Assembly: GCA_003343625.1 (NCBI GenBank)
Contig: QAKV01000030.1
Coordinates: 27,141 to 91,140, forward strand
Direction of reading: 5' to 3'
Origin: Clostridiales bacterium
GTDB lineage: Bacteria; Bacillota; Clostridia; Lachnospirales; Lachnospiraceae
Length of the DNA stretch: 64,000 nt
The notes beneath the pieces were generated by a model. It saw nothing but the letters and a program-made list of their open reading frames with translations. It did not search any database and was not told where the DNA came from. The position numbers and the translations under genes are program-made. Within the stretch, counting starts at the first letter, position 1; every line of letters starts with the position of its first letter. Below, piece after piece: positions 62,146-64,000 of the stretch.

Positions 62146-62481
62146 TCATGCTTTTCCCCTGATCAGATCGTAGCTCTCCGAGATCATCCGCCGGATTTCC
62201 TCATCCGGTATCGTTCCGTCCAACACAATGGAATTCCAGTGTTCCTTGTTCTGATGATATCCGGGCAGGACGGACGCATAAGCCGCCCGCCAGAAATCCC
62301 TCCACTCGGGATCCACCTTCACGTTCACCCAGATTTTTTCGTTTCTCTCATAGGTCAGCGCAAACGTCCGACGATTTTTCCGATAGCGCAAAAGCACCCA
62401 GTTATCGTCGTGAAACGGCGCATCCAGATACGCGCCCTCAAAGGTCAGTCCGAAATCCAAAACCTCTTTTCGTTCCGTCAT
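62146..62481 (-). CDS. MmcQ/YjbR-family protein
   Basis: The 111-residue protein matches the YjbR (PF04237) family: FGLTFEGAYLDAPFHDDNWVLL, RTFALTYERNEKIWVNVKVDP, ASVLPGYHQNKEHWNSIVLDG and a C-terminal helix LIRGKA. The fold is CyaY/DNA-binding-like, and its molecular role is not settled. A longer ORF exists, but GGGAGGGGC fits the ATG at 62481. It follows the AIM24 gene by 51 bases. Confidence 0.9.
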   Translation of the reverse strand: MTERKEVLDFGLTFEGAYLDAPFHDDNWVLLRYRKNRRTFALTYERNEKIWVNVKVDPEWRDFWRAAYASVLPGYHQNKEHWNSIVLDGTIPDEEIRRMISESYDLIRGKA

Positions 62482-62532
62482 GCGCGCCCCTCCCGCGATC
62501 GGCATTTTCTTTTCATCGAATGTTCCGTTTCT

Positions 62533-63306
62533 TCAGATGTTGGGCATCTTCGCGGTGGGCATCATCAACACCTTTCCTGTGCCGCGGTAGACGTTCACCA
62601 GCCCTTCTCCGGACGCCACGGAACCGATCAGACTCTTGCCGGAGCGCTCCACCGTGAAATCCAGGCTCTTGCTCCAGGCGATGGCATAGTTCCCGTCGAT
62701 CTTCAGCACGTCGTTTTGCAAGGTGATTTCGATGAGCTCTTCTCTGGGGCACTCGGATTCGATGCAGAATACGCCGCTGCCGTTTAAGCTCAAATTGAAC
62801 AGCCCTTCGCCGCCGGCCACAGCGGAGGAGAAGTTGGAGCGCATTACCGCCTTGTGCTGCAGGCTGGATTCGCACGCCAAAAACAGCCCGTCATCCAGCA
62901 CCACTCCTCCGCCCCATTCGGCCGCATCCATCAGGATCAGATAGCGATATGTGGGCTCCAGCACCAGGATCCCGTCCCCGGTATACTCCGGCTTGATCGC
63001 GGATTCCCCGGTGGCCTTCCCCCGGACTGCCTTGCCCAGAAGATCCCCAACTCCCCTGACCCCGGTGGTGGCGTTCACATTGCCGAGCATCCACTGCATG
63101 GCACCGGCCTGCACTGTCACGTGGGCCTTGCTCAAATCGCAGACCAGCTGTCGCTTTCTCACATTCATCTGTGCGCTATAATAGGCGGTGATGGCCGAAC
63201 CGGGCGTCACGCTTAAGTCCCTCTGATATTCGATCACCTGGAATGCTCCCAGTTTTGAAATGATCTTCACGTCGTCGTTATCGGTAAAATTGGAAATCTG
63301 ATACAT
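62533..63306 (-). CDS. AIM24 family (TIGR00266) protein
   Basis: The 257-residue protein has a beta-rich TRAP-like fold: MYQISNFTDNDDVKIISKLG, QLVCDLSKAHVTVQAGAMQWM, TGDGILVLEPTYRYLILMD, SLQHKAVMRSNFSSAVAGGEG and SGKSLIGSVASGEGLVNVYRG. The function of bacterial AIM24 proteins is unknown. A longer ORF upstream is ruled out by CAGGGAGGG before the ATG at 63306 and by the promoter position. Confidence 0.92.
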   Translation of the reverse strand: MYQISNFTDNDDVKIISKLGAFQVIEYQRDLSVTPGSAITAYYSAQMNVRKRQLVCDLSKAHVTVQAGAMQWMLGNVNATTGVRGVGDLLGKAVRGKATGESAIKPEYTGDGILVLEPTYRYLILMDAAEWGGGVVLDDGLFLACESSLQHKAVMRSNFSSAVAGGEGLFNLSLNGSGVFCIESECPREELIEITLQNDVLKIDGNYAIAWSKSLDFTVERSGKSLIGSVASGEGLVNVYRGTGKVLMMPTAKMPNI

Positions 63307-63343
63307 ACAAACCCTCCCTGAAATTTGATCTGCAACCATATCC

Positions 63344-63372
63344 ATTATACTGTAAGCACTGGCAGCTGGCAA
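63344..63372 (-). promoter_or_regulatory. Promoter of AIM24-YjbR
   Basis: On the minus strand TTGCCA and TATAAT are 17 bases apart, with the -10 ending about 37 bases before the AIM24 ATG. Confidence 0.82.
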
Positions 63373-63412
63373 GCTTTCCGGCATTTCGAAGATTCCGATT
63401 TCGCCGGGCACT

Positions 63413-63925
63413 GTGCCTGCTGCAGGCGCCAATGAGGGCACTTATCGTTTCTGCGCCCAGTACATTTTCCGGACGGTTGCGGTGGGTGCGGTCCCCACCG
63501 TACTCAATCAGGAACTGGCCCATCTGGAGGCGCGGAAAGCCTTCACGCTCGCCGTTCCGGGGACGGACACTTTGCGGGAATCCGATTTTCTCGGTATTGC
63601 CAGTTCCAACAAGATGGCGGACAAATTTGAACGCACCGGACTTCATGCCGTTAAAAGCGAACATGTGGATGCTCCTGTTATTACAGAATATCCGCTCACT
63701 TTGGAGTGCGAAGTCGTGGAAATGCAGTCTCAGCCCTACGGCCTGCGCGTCCTGGGCAAAATCGTCAACGTAATTGCTGACGAGAAAGTATTGGATGATA
63801 CAGGGAAAATCGACGCGGGAAAACTCCATGCTTTTGTCTTCGACCAGATGCAGAACGGCTATTATGCAGTCGGCGAGAAGATCGGTCAGGCATGGCACAG
63901 CGGCGCTGACCTCATGAAAAAGTGA
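63413..63925 (+). pseudogene. Flavin reductase (flavoredoxin-like), N-terminal part missing
   Basis: From about 63530 the frame reads as the C-terminal two thirds of a clostridial flavin reductase: ARKAFTLAVPGTDTLRESDF, GIASSNKMADKFERTGLHAVK, VDAPVITEYPLTLECEVVEM, LGKIVNVIADEKVLDDTG and YYAVGEKIGQAW. The expected first 50-60 residues, with the flavin-binding AWGG-type segment, are not present in any frame upstream. The 40 residues before the homology do not resemble the family, and no ribosome site or ATG is seen. The gene lies head-to-head with AIM24. Confidence 0.72.
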
Positions 63926-64000
63926 ACTTTGAAAAACCCCCGGCTCTTTAGGCAACGTCCCATAAGGAAGTAAAAAGAATTTTGGTAGGAACCGGCGTGT
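63926..64000. other. Edge of window, nothing assigned
   Basis: After the flavin reductase stop there are 75 bases. AAGGAAG lies before a possible TTG start at about 63981 reading VGTGV, which could begin a nucleotide-binding protein. It is too short to call. Confidence 0.2.

Noticed and set aside
1-64000. CRISPR array, prophage, insertion sequence or integrative element
   Set aside because: No regularly spaced repeats, transposase, integrase or phage structural genes were seen on either strand.

Overview
The window looks like a chromosomal segment of a moderately high-GC anaerobic Firmicute, most likely Clostridia/Lachnospiraceae. The basis is gene content and style: paired GlgC/GlgD, a fused chorismate mutase/prephenate dehydratase, a YkpA-type ABC-F protein, a PBP2 with the long clostridial insertion, strong AGGAGG ribosome sites and sigmaA-type promoters. 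The family assignment is inference. No phage, insertion sequence, CRISPR array or rRNA was seen. One tRNA gene is present.

Layout. 0-6 kb: a partial aminotransferase, tRNA-Thr(CGU), then a leftward DUF1015-glgB-mscS operon. 6-13 kb: leftward amino-acid biosynthesis, serC-serA and leuB-ilvD-ilvB. 13-16 kb: a rightward potassium uptake operon (small membrane protein, TrkH/KtrB, TrkA/KtrA). 16-21.4 kb: leftward DUF4097 membrane pair, M19 dipeptidase, acyltransferase-tgt-yajC. 21.5-26 kb: rightward aroC, then ABC-F, PHP phosphatase and HAD phosphatase. 26-35 kb: an XRE regulator with a small acidic protein, and a long leftward run pheA, DUF815 ATPase, ppx, ppk, maf, HAD, HAD. 35-39 kb: a CmpB-like membrane protein, rodA, and a PBP2 whose 5' part is missing and is joined directly to a broken methyltransferase. 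39-41.4 kb: glgC-glgD.

41.6-48 kb holds a five-gene corrinoid-dependent methyl-transfer operon: corrinoid protein, DUF2284 protein, MtaA-like methyltransferase, RACo-like 2Fe-2S activator, and a second UroD-family protein. A PocR/AraC regulator is divergently encoded. The sequence supports a demethylation module of unknown substrate, switched on by the regulator from a promoter with a good -10 but no recognisable -35.

48-62 kb is a leftward operon that looks designed for intracellular dismantling of the N-glycan core or similar Man/GlcNAc oligosaccharides: GH20 hexosaminidase, MBL-fold hydrolase, two tandem GH38 alpha-mannosidases, MATE transporter, GH2 beta-mannosidase, NagA and a sedoheptulokinase-type FGGY kinase. 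None of the glycosidases starts with a signal peptide. 62-64 kb: AIM24 and YjbR proteins, then a flavin reductase whose N-terminal coding part is missing.

The strongest leads are the corrinoid operon, the mannoside operon with its kinase of unknown substrate, and two places where a conserved gene starts or stops abruptly (about 38.57 kb and 63.5 kb). Each of those two is either a real rearrangement or an assembly join.
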